Notes under the pieces: generated by a model
The model's database searches: none
What the model was told of the DNA's origin: nothing
Seen by the model: the letters and a program-made list of their open reading frames with translations, nothing else
NCBI RefSeq assembly: GCF_008087625.1
Contig: NZ_CP042997.1
Span: 1,054,001-1,118,000, forward strand
Reading direction: 5' to 3'
From: Aquisphaera giovannonii
GTDB lineage: Bacteria > Planctomycetota > Planctomycetia > Isosphaerales > Isosphaeraceae
DNA length: 64,000 nucleotides
In this document: piece after piece, positions 62,023 to 64,000 of the stretch
Numbering within the stretch: position 1 is the stretch's first letter
Layout: every line of letters starts with the position of its first letter
Program-made: the position numbers and the translations under genes

Positions 62023-63313
62023 GACGTTCCTGGTCTCTCGGGGATTCGGGGCGGCGTGGCGACGATTGGTCCTCCCATCCTGACAGCCTCCCCGGGTCGA
62101 GCAAGGCGGTAGTCCCCACGCACGCCCCCGGCCCGATCGGCTTTGATTGTCGCGAAAGAGGTCCTTTATGCGAATCGCATCCTCTTTCCTGGGTAAGCCT
62201 TGTGTTGATTTCGGGCGGCTTTGATGTCGGTGGGCTTTTTGCCCCCCGCTGGACTGTCCCGCACTATCCCGACCTCGCCGTGATCCGCCCGGCCGACCAC
62301 CGCCGTGGCCCAGGCTCCGATCCCCGGCCAGGCCCCTCGGTGGCCTCGCTTGTCGCGCAGGTGTTTTTGCATGCGTGGCGCAGCGGTTCAACATGGAAGG
62401 ACTTGTGTCGATTCTGGAATGGCTTCGCCGTCGTCATTTCGCGTGAGTCCCGCCGGCCCATGCTTCCTCCGGCCGGTCCCGATGCCCCCGGTCATCGACT
62501 CTCGGGGTGCCAGATCCGGGCCGAGGGCGCCATACGCCGCCCGCGCGACGAGCCCTCCCCGGATGACGATCCGCGCGAAGACGCCGCCGGTTTCACGCAC
62601 TCGGAGCGAAATCGCGCGATCTCCGCCGTCCATCGCCGCGACCCGGAGGGTCGACCGCCGGGGAGCCCGCGGGCATGGACGATCGCCCCGAGCGATCCCC
62701 TGCCGTCACCCTTCCGTCCTTCGCGAATCGCGATCCCTCTATGGAGTACTGGCGCCATGTTCGTCGGTTTTCGCGGCCCGTCCGGCAAATTCTCGGTTCA
62801 TCCAGCAGAAGCGCAGGCCGCCCGGGCCTTGATGCCGTGCCGTGAGGGATGATCCAGGCCGTGGGCGCGTCCTCACGGCCACATCCGAACGACACCTTGG
62901 GTGGCCATGGCGAAGCGCCGGGACACCACGGTCGGTCGGGCCGGTGCGAGAGGCCGAGGCCCGCTCGCACGCCGAGGCGATCCCATGGCGTCGCTGCGCT
63001 TCCGCCCTGCGGCTGGTTCGCCAGCCCGGGTGGCTGTGGCGGAGCCCCGCGACGCCACGGTCGGTCGGGGTCGGAGCGAGGATCGAAGGCCGGCCCGCCG
63101 GCCTCAGCGAGCCCCTCGCGACGCTCCGCCTGCCGGGCCCCGGTTCGCGGCGGACCTGGGCGGGGCCGGTCGGTGCAGGTCATCGACAGAGGCCGGCGGC
63201 GTCCGGTGTACCAGCCTGCCCAAGAGCTCGACCGCATATGGCGATTTCTCCGCGATGCAATGGATTCGCGACCCTCTCGCCTTTGAGGTCGCCATTCCCA
63301 TGGTTTGCCGCTC
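62023..63313. other. Repeat-rich non-coding region with mobile-element debris
   Basis: About 1.3 kb without a credible intact gene. The segment 62150-62450 is less GC-rich and has a different texture from the rest of the window. The segment 62924-63066 carries the dispersed repeat listed separately. A transposase-like remnant and a broken deaminase follow on the right. Confidence 0.45.
62924..63066. repeat. Dispersed GC-rich intergenic repeat, copy 2
   Basis: CACCACGGTCGG at 62924-62935 and a variant at 63053-63064 bracket a segment with 'gccgaggcgatcccatggc' and a 'gggtggctgtggcggag' palindrome arm. The motif order matches the repeat at 15919-16020. Confidence 0.5.
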
Positions 63314-63459
63314 ATGACGCAAGCCGACCTCGCCAATCCGGGGAGCGACGAGCTGGTGGTGCTCATCCTCAAGCAGGCCGCCTTGCTCGAGAAGCAGGCC
63401 GCCCCGGTCGCGGCGCTTCGGGCGAAGGCCGAAGAGCGGACGCGGTCGGGCAAGCGGCA
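63314..63459 (+). pseudogene. N-terminal remnant of an IS66-type transposase
   Basis: The frame from ATG 63314 reads MTQADLANPGSDELVVLILKQ, then an Ala/Leu-rich coiled coil, matching the start of IS66-like transposases (pattern 'ADL..L..DELI.LIL.QAA..E'). It ends after about 45 residues, where the deaminase fragment starts in another frame. Neither the zinc domain nor the DDE catalytic domain is present. The assignment is by eye only. Confidence 0.4.
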
Positions 63460-63834
63460 GGGGAACACCCCGTCGGCAGCGTCGTCGTTCTTGACGACGC
63501 GATCCTCGGCGAGGGAGTCGTGGCGGGCGCCATCACCGGCCACGCCGAGACGCTCGCCTGCCAGGTGGCCCTCGACGCCGCGGGCCGCGGGGACCTCGCG
63601 GGGGCGGCCCTCGACACCACGGCCGAGACCTGCTTCATATGCGGCTATGCGATTCCCGAGCTCCGCGTCGGCCTGGTGGTCTGCGGCAAGGACGCGCCGA
63701 TTATCGAGGCGGTTACCTCGGCCCATCCGGTCCTGACCGACCCGGCCCTCGACGGGTGGCGCCTGGCTCCGGCGGTGATCGGCGGTGAGCTGCGGGAGGA
63801 GTGCGAGGGGCTGAAGCGGAAGCCCGGCGCATGA
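63460..63834 (+). pseudogene. N-terminally truncated nucleoside/cytidine deaminase
   Basis: From GEHPVGSVVV the frame reads on through the zinc motif H-A-E (GHAETLACQ) and T-C-x-x-C (ETCFICGYAI) to HPVLTDPALDGWRLAPAVIGGELREECEGL. That is a near-complete zinc-dependent nucleoside deaminase of the family with a 'LTDP' C terminus. The first 20-30 residues expected before GEHPVG are absent and replaced by transposase-like DNA in a different frame, so no normal start exists. The usual Pro-Cys of the second motif is Thr-Cys. It is probably inactive unless a fusion start upstream is used. Confidence 0.65.
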
Positions 63835-63886
63835 CGACGCCCCGGGGCGACTCCCGAGGGGCTCGGAGTCGTCACCGCGGCCGGAC

Positions 63887-64000
63887 CTACGCGTCGCCTT
63901 CCTTCTTCGTGCCCTTGAGCAGCGCCACGATGGCCATGGCATGCCCGTGGCCGAGCTCGTATTCCTCCTTCAGCCATGCGGTCACCTGGCCCGCCTTGAT
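63887..64000 (-). CDS. DUF4287 protein, 3' end only
   Basis: The last 37 codons of a gene that continues beyond the right edge. The residues read as KAGQVTAWLKEEYELGHGHA followed by MAIVALLKG and a short charged tail (KKEGDA). This is typical of the small DUF4287 domain, whose members share GLGHGHAMAI. Function unknown; the 5' part is outside the window. Confidence 0.8.
   Translation of the reverse strand: MKAGQVTAWLKEEYELGHGHAMAIVALLKGTKKEGDA

Overview
The window is high-GC bacterial DNA with a clear planctomycete character, most likely from the Isosphaeraceae or a close relative. This rests on family content rather than any marker gene: linked DUF1592-type cytochrome and DUF1552 genes, Tat-exported Gfo/Idh/MocA oxidoreductase, three ECF sigma factors each next to a large Ser/Thr kinase with WD40 or TPR repeats, N-terminal basic/'LExR-LL'-like export signatures on giant extracellular proteins, Uma2 endonuclease, GH97 and GH29 glycosidases. 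No rRNA, tRNA or CRISPR array was seen.

Layout. 0.3-11 kb: an SMI1/LRR protein, a 1515-residue extracellular copper-radical oxidase with LamG and Ig-like domains, an M19 dipeptidase divergent from a GH97 glycosidase, and a Uma2 protein. 11.6-17.5 kb: a compact operon encoding a ubiquitin-like protein, an E2-like enzyme with a near-canonical HPN/Cys/Trp active site, an E1-like adenylating enzyme with a zinc ribbon, and a membrane-anchored JAMM (JAB) protease. An M48 membrane protease follows, and its open frame overlaps the JAB stop as ATGA. This is the most interesting system here. 17.6-23.5 kb: a giant protein with twelve 39-residue repeats and an unrecognised secreted protein. 23.5-33.9 kb: two ECF sigma/kinase modules around a small secreted coiled-coil protein and a decayed M48 fragment. 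34-42 kb: oxidoreductase, esterase, cytochrome c-like DUF1592 protein, DUF1552 protein and a small secreted protein. 42-50 kb: an MFS exporter divergent from a TetR-HlyD-ABC-permease-permease operon of the YbhGFSR type with a clear TetR operator. 50-54.5 kb: a nuclease-domain protein and an RND pump of the heavy-metal type without its usual partners. 54.7-58.6 kb: the third sigma/kinase pair. 59-64 kb: GyrI-like and VOC proteins, a GH29 fucosidase, repeat-rich DNA with transposase and deaminase remnants, and the end of a DUF4287 gene.

The DNA also carries several families of short intergenic palindromes. They include two copies of a ~153-bp element with ~36-bp terminal inverted repeats, one of which lies in a segment flanked by 27-bp direct repeats that splits a formerly stop/start-coupled gene pair. 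A similar event may have separated the JAB gene from the body of the M48 gene.

Functional calls come from recognising motifs by eye. No database search was possible, and start codons were chosen from ribosome-binding sites, overlaps and signal peptides.
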